Source of the DNA: Gnomoniopsis sp. IMI 355080
Taxonomy: Eukaryota > Ascomycota > Sordariomycetes > Diaporthales > Gnomoniaceae
Reading direction: 5' to 3'
Assembly: GCA_027946555.1 (NCBI GenBank)
Contig: JAPEVC010000129.1
Span: 1 to 64,000 of the forward strand
DNA: 64,000 bases
Part shown: one piece after another, positions 21,509-34,560 of the stretch
Position numbering within the stretch: position 1 is the first letter of the stretch
How the letters are laid out: the number at the start of each line of letters is the position of its first letter
Made by a program: the position numbers and the translations under genes
Notes under the pieces: generated by a model
Seen by the model: the letters and a program-made list of their open reading frames with translations, nothing else
Told to the model about the DNA's origin: nothing
Database searches by the model: none

Positions 21509-23764
21509 CTACACATCAGGCTCCATCTTCAATAATGTGCGCTCCGGCACAAAGTCGTTCGACCTGGCCCGGTGATGTTTGACCAGCTCGGCCAACGACT
21601 TTGCATGCAGCATTCCCAAGTCCCCCCATGTCGTGTCCATCAGGTCGACCGCCCACGTCCACATGTCCAGCGGCACACCCGGCGCACACGCCGCCACGTG
21701 CAAGTGGAACATGAGATGAGGGATGCCCACAGCGCCCGCGCCAGCACCCCCGTGGGTCTGGATGGCATCGAGTTGGCGGTATGTGAGGCGAGGGTGCTTG
21801 TAGTGCGTCGGTACGCTCGTCAACACGTCGACGGCCATCCGGCGGATCGTCTCGTAGCAGCGGTCCTGCTGCGCGAGGGACAGCACACCCGCTGCGGACA
21901 CGGGGTACCGCTCCACGAACTCGAGCAGCATTTGGTTGGTCAACAGGCGCGCCCAGCGCAAGTGGTTCCAGATGCGGCTGGTCCAGACGTCCGAGTAGCG
22001 GTGATATGTCTGCTGGAAAACGGCCTCGGGCGGAAGGGTCGGGTCCGTGTGGGTCTCGTATAGCCATTTGCCTTGCTGCGAGGTCTCCCATGCCTCCAGG
22101 TCGTTGTCGATGGCGAGGATCTGCCGCATCACGTCGGCCGTGGCTTCGTGTCTGTCAATGTAGGCAGTAGAACGGACGGCGGCGTTTATGCTAGCGAAGC
22201 GGGCGCATATGTGGATAAGCGCGACGGCAGGACGTTCATCTTCGGGGAGGAAGCCTGAGTCGATGCCGTGGCGAATGGGTTCGAAGAAATTGGAGGGCAT
22301 GCCAACGCCACTTCTCACGCAGGGGATGAGCTTTGGGCAATGTCAGTTAGGCCTCCATTCAGGAATGGAAACTAGAGCTTAGGATCATTTTTCCTCACCA
22401 GTGAGAAGCAAAGCTGTAGAACGCCCCTGACGCCCATTGCCGGAGCCGTGCGGATGGGTAAAGAGGCCTTGATCACGGCCATGCAGCCCATGATATGCAC
22501 GCGCGCATTCTCGTGGCCTTCATGTGTCGTGTGAACACACTAATGGGGGAGGATTCCCAAACGTCAGCCCACATTATTCTATCATCGCAAACTGGGAGTG
22601 CGGGACGAATAAGTAAATATGCTAATTACCTGGAACAGCGCCAGCATCACTGTCGTTCTGATAGCTGTCTCCAGGTTCTTCACCGGATCTTTTAATGCCT
22701 CGTTTGTCTGGACTAAAGCTTGGCCATACTGTGTTTTGGATAGATGCTGCAGTTGTTTGTCGTCGTGCAGGTTGCCCAGAGCGGCCAGACCCAAAGCCGC
22801 CATGGTCGACTGAGCCGCAGAATGCTCGAACCATTGTACACCTTTGAGGTCTGAAGAATTCCTGACTTCGTCTGGGTATCCGAGTAGGTAGTGCTGGACG
22901 TAAAAGTTTATTCCCATCTGCGAAGATGATGGACCCAAGGCCTGGTAGGGGCTCACAGGCGCGACCTCGAACTTATTGAACTGCTGGTATGGCGTTTTCT
23001 GAACGATGCCATCATCCAAAGACAAGGGACTCTCGCTTCTAGTACGTAGTGCTTGCATTGACATTGGTGATGTGGGTTCGATGGAGGCTGGAGGCGTCGG
23101 TATCGATGATGTTTCTGACCATTTGCTCGACGTACTTGGTGTTGGTGATTTTGAAGGTTTTGATGTAGTTCTTGAGGACCCTGGCGTCGACGCAGACGAC
23201 GACTCGTTCTGGCCCCATGAGGCCCGCACTCGCTTCTCAACCTTGACCGTTTCGTCTCGAAACATCAAAGAAAGCTGGTCCCTATAGCCGGGACAAGCCT
23301 TGGACAAGCGCACACATTGTGTACACTCTGGTTGTCTTCTATCGCACTACAAGCCTTGCGGTTAGCTACTGTTCGGCCGATGTATTTCCAAACACCCTGA
23401 CAGAAATTATGACATTGTTCTTTTGGACAAAGACAAGCTAACCCCCTGGATCATCTCAGATACAAAACACTCAGGCATTACCAGTGGATCGCGGGTCCTG
23501 ATTAACGCGGGATGCAACTTTGGCTTGGCGCTGGTACCAATCAAAGAGGATACAGATAGAAGGTTGTGACGCCAGAGTCGATCTCTTCCAGAGAGATAGT
23601 AGTGAAAATCTTGATAATGAAGTCCAGTCCAGACGTTGAGATGTCCCACATTGTTTTAAGGAAACTTCCATCAGGGACGCTCAGGCATAGGACACGGAAC
23701 ATACCTTAATACGCCGCTTACGACATCCAGAGCATCCTAATGAGGCTTTACCGCAATAGACCAT
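21509..23764 (-). CDS. Zn2Cys6 transcription factor
   Basis: Model: complement(21509..22330, 22399..22539, 22630..23346, 23705..23764), 579 aa. The N terminus MVYCGKASLGCSGCRKRRIK joins across intron 1 to CDRRQPECTQC and then CVRLSKACPGY, giving the six zinc ligands Cys11, 14, 21, 28, 31 and 38. A Ser/Thr/Pro-rich linker follows. The helical C-terminal half (GHENARVHIMGCMAVIKAS, the TYRQLDAIQTHGG region) resembles the fungal-specific regulatory domain of PF11951-type regulators. Introns 2 and 3 are 90 and 68 nt with standard signals. Intron 1 is 358 nt, unusually long, and splits the zinc cluster between Lys20 and Cys21. The ATG at 23764 matches the conserved MVYCGK start of this group. Target genes cannot be told; no cluster surrounds it. 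Confidence 0.88.
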
Positions 23765-25666
23765 GGTCGAAAGGCCTTGAGTAGATCCTTTGGTTGATAC
23801 GATGGAATGGTACTCGTGCCAAGCTGTTGGACAACGGTTGGTGGCAGGACGACGAACTGATCCCCCCCAAAAGGCAATTTTTGCTGAGGGTGCTATACAA
23901 ATTCTTGGGCGAGTCAAGGGCACATCTGGCTTGTCCAGTTGATACCGAGGCCCCTCTTTTCGTCTTGCTAACCGCTGTCAGATTTGAGCGAACGCACACA
24001 ATCAGAGCTTCGGGAAGAGGCGTCAACGGGTAGGAGCGAGTCCGATCGGGGAGGATAAAATAGGAAAGTGGCTCGTAGGAGAAAGGGAAGCAGAGACAGG
24101 TGCAATATGCAGGTATCAGAGCTAGCAGTGCTTGTGATGGCGGAGGGGGGGAGGGGACCTTTCAGAAGGGATCATACATGTATCACGCACCAGGCCTGCA
24201 GGAGGGCCTCCTTTGTTGCGCAGATCACGGTGTCTTCGTGGACCTAGCAGGAGATACGGATGGAAGATGCCGTAGTACCTAGCGAGTATGTACGCTTGCG
24301 GAGAGTGAGGACTACTGGCAGCAGGGCATTTGTACGAGAGGCGCGAGATCAGGAGACAGACGTTGGTCGTCCGGGTGGGTAGCGGATGTGAAGACAGCGT
24401 CGAAGCCTGAAGCCAGCAGAACAGAAGCAAGCAGCTGCTGCTTATAGGCGATATATTTAAAAAGGATTCGATGGTGGCCGTTGTGAGTTTCTATCGCCGA
24501 TGGAGACGGCCTTTGGGGGGAAGATCTGAAGTGCTGGACTGGGTAATTCGCAAGGGGACGATGATACGTTGAGAATACCTTTGCACAGTAAGGTACTGAC
24601 TGTACCTTGGACATTGCATTCTCCACCATTTCTGGACAGCCAAGTTCCGAGGCCCCAGACACCCGCTCCATCAGCGCTGTCTGTGCGTTGAGAAACATGG
24701 GCCAGGGGCCGGGGTGGCCTGGAACTTTATGGCTGCCACAGGGCAAGTTGAGACGGCAAGATCCGTGTTCGGCGAATGACGCTGGAGGCCTGGGTGTGCT
24801 GGGCCTGTCTGGACACTGGGGCTGCCAAGGGTGAAGAAAAGGAAACAAGGTTGGTGAGACTAGTCCGGGGATTTGGCTGCAGTAGCGCTAGGATCGGTGC
24901 CCCTTTTTTAATTCTTTGTTTGTTCAGGGCCAGGCTGAGACTAAGAATGCCTACCCAGATACTGCCTATATCCAAAATGTAACCTACTGATCAAATTCGT
25001 TCCAGCAAAAATTCAAAGCTACTGTACGGCATACATTCGACAGCTGTCACCTCTAGCATTGAATTTTTTTTGATTTCATTTTCTTTTTGATATCGCCCTC
25101 CGCATTTCATATGATTCAAACAAGATTGTTTCTGCAGCATCTCATCTGCCCTTCACTTATCCTAGGCCCGTATTTGCTCATCTTATACAGCCTCACTCCA
25201 TCATCTCAATCTCAAGCCCCTGGCAGCGAAGACCACAGAGCCGGGAGCCCTACAGCTGGCGCCCCGGTCAGCCTGCCAGTGCGCGCGCATGTTGGAGATG
25301 ACGAACCACCTCAGTATCCCCCTTCCGCACTCCACTAACAGCATTGGCCCATGTCGGTTTTGTTGGTTCCGATCCGCGACGCTGACGAGATCCCTTCTCC
25401 GCAAAAACAAGGGCCTCGGGCCAGCGCGCCCGAGAACGTAGACACGAGGGACTGGGGTTGTTGATGAAATGGCAAAAGCCTTGTCAGCCATGTGTCTTTT
25501 TGTGCCAGGGTTTTGGATCCACGATACCGTGCTTACCGGTCTCCAGCTCCTCGGACTCGGTTCCAGCATTCCTTCCTACGCAGGAGACACCTACCTGCCC
25601 GTGCCATCGATACACTGCTGGATCTACATAATTTGTGCACAATTTTAGACGGAAAACCCGGTGCAT

Positions 25667-25708
25667 ATGTCAAGTGCCAGGTGTCAAGTGTCAGGTGTCA
25701 AGTGTCAG
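25667..25708. repeat. 14-bp tandem repeat, 3 units
   Basis: There are three adjacent copies of GTGTCAAGTGTCAG. The first differs at two bases (ATGTCAAGTGCCAG). It is non-coding, and each unit contains the half-repeat GTGTCA/AGTGTCA. Confidence 0.85.
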
Positions 25709-27175
25709 CGGTGCATGCGAACGGTTTTCCAGTCCACATCTAGGTTTGTTCACCTTCAGATATATGGACGTGCTAGTATATCCGCGTTAGCACACAGTTG
25801 CAACTTAAACAGATTAAACGCATTTAGTAAGGCATTCCGGGGCTAGTGCACGCCATCTGTTTGATAAACAGATTAATGCCAAAACGAACCTGCGAAGCGT
25901 TGAATCCGGAGTGCAGCCGGGCCACCGGGTGGGTCCAATTTCGTCAACGAGTCCATCGAAGACACTTGCCGTTGAGAAGTGGATTTGGCAAGCCTCATAT
26001 CGTCAAGGCTACCTATCCACCAGAGAGGTCCTCGACACAGTCATTATCTACCTACTTGACCTTGACAGTGGGCCTCGCAAGCCGTTCCCAAAAGAGGCCA
26101 AGATCGTTGGTCGATTCTGACAAAACCTTTCATGAGGATGTTGCTACTCTGCATTGTGCGCGACCCCGAGCACTTGCAATAGTTGAAAGCCAATGCAAAT
26201 TCATCTCACGGCGTCCTGACAGTTGGGAGCCTGTTTGTTCCGCTACAGGAGAGCAGCATCCTGCATTTCGGCAAGTGGGTTCTCCGTCGAGGAATTGGGA
26301 GCTGAGTGATTGGGATGTTGTGTGACCCAACCTTACGTAGGGATGGACGACTTACAGAGGGACGACAGATCTGTGACAAGTCAGTGTGCAACGCAAAATC
26401 GCCGAAGGTTACCCCACATTTCGCCACGCGTTTTGCGAGATCCGGCCCATCTTTCCTTAGTGCTCCAGCTCAACCTCTTCAATATCCAATCTATATTTCC
26501 AGTCTCGCTGGATCTGCAGAAACGATCCTTTCTCCCACACGAATCATCATATGTTGGAAGATCTGGATATACCAACTGACTCAAAGCTCTCAGGCGAGAC
26601 CGAAGCAATCCAGGGACTGATCCGCTGTAGTATTATCCAAAGTGTGATGAGCCTCCTTTGCGGATGCTGAGTGTGTTCCAGAGCGGACTGAGTGCCATAT
26701 TTGTGAGCCTTGAAACTAGTATCCCTATACGTAGGGCGGTATCGTGGATCCTTCGTATATCGTAGGATCATTATACACATTAGTCAACCCATGGCTCTAG
26801 GGCCATAGTAGAATCAAACAAATCGTGAGCTACATATATTGGCGATCCGTCATAATTCTGCGGCTTCCATCATCGACTGGGAAGATGAAATAGGGCGAGG
26901 ACGATCGATCGACGGATCTTGCTTTGCTTTCGGAAAATTGAAATTTCTCAGGCACGCGTGGCTTCCCGGGAACAAAAATGACGAGACATGTGCCGGCCAG
27001 CATCTTGCGCACGAGAGGGGAGTCCATAAGATGATTCAGACACAGATTCACTAGTAATGAAGGGCGGGCCTCGACTCAGAGACGTGTGCTGTGCATACAT
27101 TTTTTGCATTAAGTTGTGTCAATTCATTGCAAGAATCGATCAATCTTGGAGGCTGTAACGCAATCCGGGTCCCTC

Positions 27176-27187
27176 GGGGGGGGGGGG
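27176..27187. repeat. G12 homopolymer tract
   Basis: An uninterrupted run of twelve G in non-coding DNA. It is one of several C/G homopolymers in this window. Confidence 0.85.
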
Positions 27188-30100
27188 AAGGTACCGTTGG
27201 GTCGGTACTGTTAGTCCCTGCGAGGCGGCACGAGGCGAGTATGACGAGCCTAGTTCATATTCGACCCACTCAGCCAGCCACTGTTGCTGGGGCCCCCAAC
27301 GGAAGTGCAACGATCTCGCCCTCGCCTTTGCAAACTTGATGGAGATTCAGATGGGGCTCGGACAGTATCCTAAATTGTTTTGGTCTAAAGCTCGCATGCC
27401 ATCTCCAGAAGCGGCAAGCCATCCCGCGTTGTTCACAGTTGATGAGACTTGCACGTTTCAATACTCTCATGTTCCCCGGGCCCGGTTCGGTTTTCTCCGT
27501 CCCGTGCTTTGCACTAGTTTTGATTCGTACTTTTTCCAAACAGTTCGATAACGACTGCTTAGGTACTTATTATTAATCAACACATCAAAGATATATCCAG
27601 TCTAGTATGTGAGGAGTCCTATCACCTAAGTAGTAGCCTGGAGGCGTCATAAACCCTTCCACAATTTCGGGCTTAAACCGTGAGGACCACCCTGTACATC
27701 TAGCAATGTCAGAAAGAGTGGTGGGCTTAGGTACAGGCCTGAGGTGGTGTTCTGCCCATGTAATAGCAAGATACCCGTGAAAATCTGCTACGGACCTCAC
27801 TTCATAAATACATAGCACGTCCGTACTCAACAAACTCGCAGCCTCTGTCGGCGATACGCAAAACACCGTGCCACAGAGAAGACAAAGCTTGCATAGCCGG
27901 AACATCCGGTCCAATGGTCAAAAGCAGATACCCACTTACCGAGGTGTCTGTATGTATTGTACTTTATAAGTCTCGGAGCCTCGTCCCCAGGCCAAATGTC
28001 CAGCGGAGTTTGCCATTGCTGAATAAGGTACTTTGATTTACCGGGTTGGACTGTAAGGTACCTAGGTCCTGTTATGTGCTTTACATATGGTAGTATGGTT
28101 TTTCCCTTTCCGCCCTAGGATGTGTCCCAGGGGACACCGCATGACGAATTTCGTGAAGCCCTGATCATTGGCAATAAGAATCATGGTTATCTGATATTGC
28201 CTTGAGATCTCGGATACCTCATCGTATCTCATCGACTCGCATGCATACCCAGGTACGTGAGCCAACGAGTCGGAAGTACTGCAGCCGGTGGACGGGCAAT
28301 ATAGCCCAGTGCCTCCACTTACCTACCTACCCACATACTATTGTAATATGTTTGGCCGTATGTCCTGGCGCGCGAATTTGTACATACCCAAAGCAGACAA
28401 GCCATCTTCCCTCTCCTGTGATCAAGCTAGAACAACATGTCATCCGCAAACTCATTGGATGATGAAGGCTGATCGCATGATGATTCACATCAGCGTCACG
28501 TACGGTGACCGAGTGCAGATGAGATGCATCACGTATGGGTGGGGCCAGACGGAACTTGCCGAATATCACTGCAGAATATCATGGCACCTATATGTATTTG
28601 CCTGTATTACAAGGATGTTGCTCCTCTTGATTCATAGGTTCACGACGACGGCCGAATACCGAGTACTGTAGTGTGCCTCTCCTTCAGGATGGGAGCCTGC
28701 TCCACTATTGTACCTGGGTAGACTCCAGCAGGCTTCGGGATCTGTATGTTTGAAGAGTCAGTGGAACGCATCGCGAAACGCATCAGGTCCTCCCGAGTGA
28801 CATGGCCCGACGCGCAAGAATGCATGCATCTATCTGTAAGGCCTCTCTCTACTCTTAGCGAGTGCGATGCTCTACTGTATGTCCCTGAGTTAGCCTTGGC
28901 TAATCATGTACCTTGTCCTGCTGCCCCCGGTGGGTTGTGGGGATTGCGAAGTTGGATGCAGCGGATCGTTGGGTTGAATCGGTCATGGGGATCAGCAAGG
29001 ACTCATGAATGCTTTTGGTATTTTCCGCGTATGTGGCGTTTCTTGCTATAGTCTTTTGTGGACTTGAGCTGAGCGGCAACCACGCAATACTATGCAGTCT
29101 ACTACGGAGGACGCAGGAGGCTACTGGGAACTCCTGCAGACGTCTGGGGTAAACACGAGAACAAATTATCTTCGTCAAGGAGATTATTTGTTTCTCCACT
29201 TTTCAAATGCCCCCTTGTTCAAAGAGGTACCGGCAGAGCGACTATTTATGAGTGATCACTAATACGGCTCTCGCCGCTTCACTTAGTACCAGCACACCCT
29301 TACGTCCTATAAGGCAGAAGCAATATCTGACAGCTGTCATGACTGCGTGTGACAGCTCCTCGACACCTCGCATTCATTTACAACAACGATCTAGACTGAT
29401 GGCGGATGGTCTTCCCTAGAGCTTGGGTCGATGAATTGTGTAAGTCCCAAGGCTGTTGAGTGCGCATATCAAGAGCTCGATTCAGTAGCATTAACACAAC
29501 AGCATACCATCACCGAAAGAAGATGGGATTGGACAATGTTCGACCTGACTTGGCTCCTCTATTTACACAGAAGACCGCTTTTTCTTTGTGCTGTGGAGAT
29601 CAGCCCTTCAGTGCCCTGATATTAGTGCGCCGGGAATCTTGGGAAGATCGTCATGGCCAATGGAAAGTCTAGTATTGAGTAACTCCGGAGGTCCCTATTC
29701 CACGACCGACGTGATGCGTTGGCTGAAAAGGAAGGACACAAATTGGCACCGCAAAAGGCAGGTTTCAAGAACGATGACCATGCGATACCTACTCCCGCCT
29801 ATGCCATGACGGCATATGTCGCCATCAGTCGTTCCAGATAAACGTAATTAGTAGGAGTGTATTGAATTGCGTGATAGGGTATCAAAAGGAACAGCCACTT
29901 TCTATCTCGTCTTGACTCTTGTAGAAGCTTGTTCGGTGGGAAGGCCCCCTCCTCCTCAGACAGCCTCGGCTGTTCGCAAAGTTCCATCGCGAGCAAAAAT
30001 CCATGTTAGCCATATCCACTTCTGACGGCAACCTTCCCAACGAAAACAAGAGACGATATACCAAGATCAGGTCACTTCATCTCTTGCGCAAGCAATGGAC

Positions 30101-30317
30101 CAAGTTTTGAACTCCATTCGAGGCATTCTCGAGAGCAAGCCCAGGAGGACCGTCACGTCGAGAGAGGGTCCCCACGCAGATCATGAGCGCTAGTCCCCAC
30201 CGACCGGGCGATCCTCACCGTGCGCCATTCCCACAACTGTTGCCGAGACGGCCGGACGAGGTACATAGATTGAAACTGACCACCGGACTGCAGGAGTCCT
30301 CCGACGCGCCTTTCCAT

Positions 30318-31569
30318 CTACCCGGAAGCACGCTCTTGCAGGGCGTGGGCTTCGACTTCGGAATCGTTCGACACGGGAACGGCATTCTGCCCTTTGGTCT
30401 GCTTGAAACTCATCTGCACATAGCGTCCTGGAGGGATGAAGCAGTATATGACCGTCAGGACGAACATTGGAATGGTGTCGAAGACGTATTGTCTGTGTAC
30501 CAGGGTGAAAGTCAGCTGTTCATTCTCCTCTCGTCTGCTAATTCCTCGTGTGGTCTTTCGCGTGTCTACTTACACCCACTCATGCGTGTTGGTATAACCG
30601 GATCTGCCCTCAGCGAATGCAATCTCACGGTAAATGGTTCGGACCTAAGTCACAACACAATCAGCATAATTTTCTGAATGTCCTTCGCAACTTCCTATAA
30701 CCTGCTTACCATGATGAGAGCGCACGAGATGTTGATGGCGTAAAGTAACAGCTCCCAATTAGGTCTCAACTTTCGGCCCTCGATTCCCTCCACTGTCACA
30801 TATTTCTCGTCGCCGGGGATTCGCGTCAGTCTCTTCTGCACAGACTCCTTGAAACGCTTCGCGATGATGTGAAAGCGCACTGCGATGACAGAGAACAGGC
30901 CAAAGGCCAAGAGCTGCACCGAAACACCGGACAGGGCAATGTATTTACCCCGGTGAACCTTCTCCAAATAATTCGAATCGGTAATGGACGTGCCGGCGAT
31001 CATGACGGCGCCGACCAGCTGGAGCATCAGTGCGGCGATGTCAAAGCCTACAAAGATGGGTGTAACCCAGCGGGCTTACAGGCTGTCAGTGATCAAAAAC
31101 TCACACATCTCGTCGACGGTCGCGGGAAGAGACCTAGGATACTTACGAGATACCCAAAGCAGCTTCGTTGACCTATGCGCAGCCGGGATAACGTGGAAGA
31201 CTATGCGCCCGAAGGCGACATAGATAATACCTGTCATCAAAACTGGCGACAACACGATCAGGACGTACTGAGCAACGAACGGCGGTTTTTTACTCGTGTC
31301 ATTTGTTGAAGCGATCCGGATACCATAACCAAAGACCTCCACTGCGCATATGTCAGTGCCAGGAGTCGATGAAGATGCAAGATCAGTACAGAAGCCGCGA
31401 ACGTACTAGCTACAGCAACGACCATAACGAACCAGATCCATGCTTTATGTCGAATCATTTGCCATGTGTGCGCAATGCAAGTCAATGCGAACAGGGCAGT
31501 CGCCGCAACTGCTGGTGCCTTCAATGGCTCGTAGGCATACCAATTCACCACATAGCCTGAGGCGTCCAT
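30318..31569 (-). CDS. RTA1-like multi-pass membrane protein
   Basis: Model: complement(30318..30492, 30574..30644, 30710..31074, 31147..31341, 31407..31569), 322 aa. The family exports or translocates lipids and affects resistance to membrane-active compounds. About seven hydrophobic segments are present. RTA1 landmarks occur in order: EVFGYGIRIAS, the loop before FVAQYVLIVLSPVLMTGIIY, RWVTPIFVGFDIAALMLQ, VRTIYREIAFAEGRSGYT, and HEWVQYVFDTIPMFVLTVIY, then a short cytosolic tail. Four introns of 65, 72, 65 and 81 nt have donors GTACGT, GTAAGT, GTAAGC and GTAAGT. Each junction both keeps frame and restores a family motif. It is the only convincing gene in about 11 kb, so it sits in an accessory-looking setting. 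The substrate is unknown. Confidence 0.9.
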
Positions 31570-34560
31570 ATTCGCGCTTGATCTGGGCTCTCGGTACGTG
31601 ACCTTGCTGCACTTTGATGGATGGCCCTTCCCAGAGTCGGACGTCGAACAACAAGGTATGTCTTGCCGTCTTGTGTATAAAAGTGCTGACGAGAATGGGA
31701 TCCGAATGCTCTGTCGACAACCGGATCGAGATTGGACAATGGGCAGTCAGAGAAAGAACAAATGAGCCGCGAGTCTATAAAGTCGGTGTTGAGGCGAAGA
31801 AAGGTAAGAGAAGTTCAGACGTCACAGTGGTCTCTCGAAGACAAAAAAAGATTAGGGGTTTAAGAGGCGTGGTAACAGAAAAAGGCAGGTCGCATCAGGA
31901 CAGGCAGTCGGGATGAGCTTTATCTTGTCCACCATTGACCAGGGCAGCGTATAGCAGAACGGCATTGGAAAGCCCGGTGTGCGGCATGTGCATTGATAAA
32001 GCATCGAGGGCCCCCGGGCAAGATGATCAAGTTGTGCCAGCCAAGCTTAGTCTCGATTCGATGGCTCACACTTACATGGCCAAGCCCGAGACATGGCATC
32101 ACCTCGGGCACTGAGAACAGACAATCTTCCCATTCTGTCCTGCAGTCCGCGGGCGCAACGGAATGTGGTGTCATGGCAGTTCCGTTGAAGGTTGCGGATG
32201 AACTCCTACGTCTTTGAGAATGCTCTGTCGCCTTGAAGGCTTGACGAACATGGTAGAGTTCTTCTCTTTCTCGAAAAGATTCTCTTGTGTCAAGAGGTAC
32301 TTGCCACGTGGGTACGGTGAGGCTGCGCTGCGCTGGACCCCAGAAGTTGTCCTTGGTGATTGCGCATGTTCACCTTAATTGTCCTCCGTGTCGTCGGGAG
32401 TCGGCCATCTTGACCTCCGTGTGACAGCAGGCACTATACCCAAACAGGTCAGGCCTGGCTCTGAGAACGGGAAGGAGCTCAGAATCCATGCCGCCAAGAA
32501 GTGATATGATTGGTTGGAGAGCGAATCCCTGTAAGAGACGGTATCTTTGCAGGTCTATCCACCGGCGGGCATGATGAGCGTATGCATAGAAGATCGAATC
32601 CTCCAAGGCGATGAATCATTCTCGCGCCCTCAGAAATCAGGGCGACTCTCTGAGTGTACAGAACGCTTGCAGCGACTCTTGAGAGTGTCCGAAAAGCCTA
32701 GGCAGAGGTGTCGTAGAGACAAACTACAAAGAGACATTGATGCGGCGTCGTGTCCTCGTGGGTGAGAAATGATACGCAACGCAGTGAGTACTAGGCCCGG
32801 CTATAGCAGATATGCAGCCAGCGCCTAGGCACCCTAGGGAATCTGACTGAGCGAGGACCAAGTATAGCAGCTGACCGACTTCCGTGTGTCCGATCTTAGG
32901 TTGTCGCTGTTGGTGGTGTGGAGGTCTGACCAGCCAAAAGTTAATAAAGAGAGCCAGCCGCTTCCAGACGCCTCCACGAAAGTCAGAGTACGTCATTAAC
33001 GCAGACTGGAGATAAATCATGTGCTGCAGGCTTCGCCAAATCCGATGCTAAGCAGAAGAATCCCGCGCTCAACTCGGCCGGTTGCTCGCGCCAGGCCGGG
33101 CCGGTGGTGATGGTTACGGTCCCCGAAACTTGGTAGTTCAGGCCCCTGACCAATATCGGGAATGATATCGAGCGGCTCCATTCCGCAGCAATTGGCCAAT
33201 CCCGATAGCGAATCGACTGGTTCTCGAAAGACACACATTTAGTCAGAATCAGCACTTCCAGCCTCGACGCAACAGGCATCTTCTGCCCACGCGTCGCCAT
33301 AATGGCCGCTCATCGCCATAACGACCCTTTCTTTCTCACCATCAGAAACACCACACATCACATATCACCCATTATATGATACCATCAGCCTTTCGCTCCC
33401 ACTACCGCTAGGGATACACTTGTACCAACTCCAGGCCTCATCCGCGCGAGCTTAACGACACACAAGGCCCACGTCACGTTTTGCTTGGGACTCTCAGCGA
33501 CTGATATGTGGGCACTGTAAGAAGAACAGAGAAGCATGAGGGTAAGTGCTAGGGCGTCCAGTGCTAGCCAGAGGGAAGACGACCGAGAAAGCAGACTGTA
33601 GGATGCAGTAATCGATGAGCAGTGCCAGAACGTTGAGAAGTACATTCCATATACAGCGTCAAAGCCCAGGATCACATCAAATCATACTCAGTGGAAGCTT
33701 GGGATAATGAAAACGGACCAGATGCGATCCAGTCCGTCCGGTACAATCCTAGGTCGCCGGAAACTTGTCCTTCCAGGAACAACCCTATGAGTTGTTCGCT
33801 CCACGGAGACAGTCGACCAATTAACAGTACACCTTTGTATTGTGACTCTGGTAGGACTGCAAGACCTGGGCTATTGCTCCTTCCACGGCCATGAACGTTC
33901 TCACACGTCCTCTCGGTCCATTCGTGGAGACTAAAGACAAGCACCACGGACAGTCTGTACAATCAATGAGGCAGGGCGACCGGCATAGTTCCCTACAAAG
34001 CTAAACTCGTCAATCAAGGCCTGAAGTTCAAGTCTGTCGAGATTGCCGAAGCTGCATCATGTTCTACATATAGAGAAATGCTGATCCTCAAATGGGGCTG
34101 CCAAATATCTGAATTATAACCTTAGACCCTCAACTCAAGTAGAGGGTAATGGAGGGAGGTCCTTGCACCGGTTTCTTGCACAGCTTTTCAAGAAATGAAT
34201 CTGAGCTTCGTTACTCGTTTCCATATTCAGTTTTCCCATCAAGTTTAGGTCGTTGGTAGTGACTGGTCATCAATACTCACTAAAGCGGCTCCGCATCCTC
34301 TGTTGTTGAGGTATGTGATGCTAAGCTGCAACTCAGCAACTTATACTGCGTCTAGATGATCATGGTAACTGTGTGGTGTCTTTGCTATTCCTCTGAAAAT
34401 ACGGTTCTCAAATGGCTTTGAGTGAATCATATGGCCAGACTTTGTCAGTTTCGCAATGGGAAGAGGCCCAAAGAAGACCATTATGCTGGACAGCGTTTAA
34501 TTCTGTAGGGCCTTTGTTAGACTAGTACTTGAGACCCTCCAGAATTGTTAGTGCATGCAG
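31570..34560. other. 3 kb gene-poor region
   Basis: It starts with the promoter of the RTA1-like gene. Minus-strand frames at 32370-32606 and 33017-33300 have protein-like composition, but no domain and no partner exons could be joined. They may be remnants of a decayed gene or chance. Nothing else was recognised. Confidence 0.45.

Larger units (their letters stand above)
23765..30317. other. 6.5 kb gene-poor region
   Basis: Despite many short open frames, none shows a recognisable domain, a signal peptide or a credible exon chain. I see no reverse transcriptase, integrase or transposase motif and no obvious terminal repeats. It holds a 14-bp tandem repeat (25667-25708), a G12 tract (27176-27187) and a GGTACCTAGG palindromic block near 28057. 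Decayed genes or a non-coding RNA cannot be excluded. Confidence 0.5.

Noticed and set aside
24312..24848. 178-codon minus-strand frame
   Set aside because: Pro/His/Cys-rich with no domain, signal peptide or neighbouring exon; judged chance.
30183..30677. 164-codon plus-strand frame
   Set aside because: It overlaps exons 4 and 5 of the RTA1-like gene on the other strand and has no family match.
32370..33300. Minus-strand segments that could be remnants of a gene
   Set aside because: Amino-acid composition is plausible, but no domain could be named and no exon chain with splice signals could be built.
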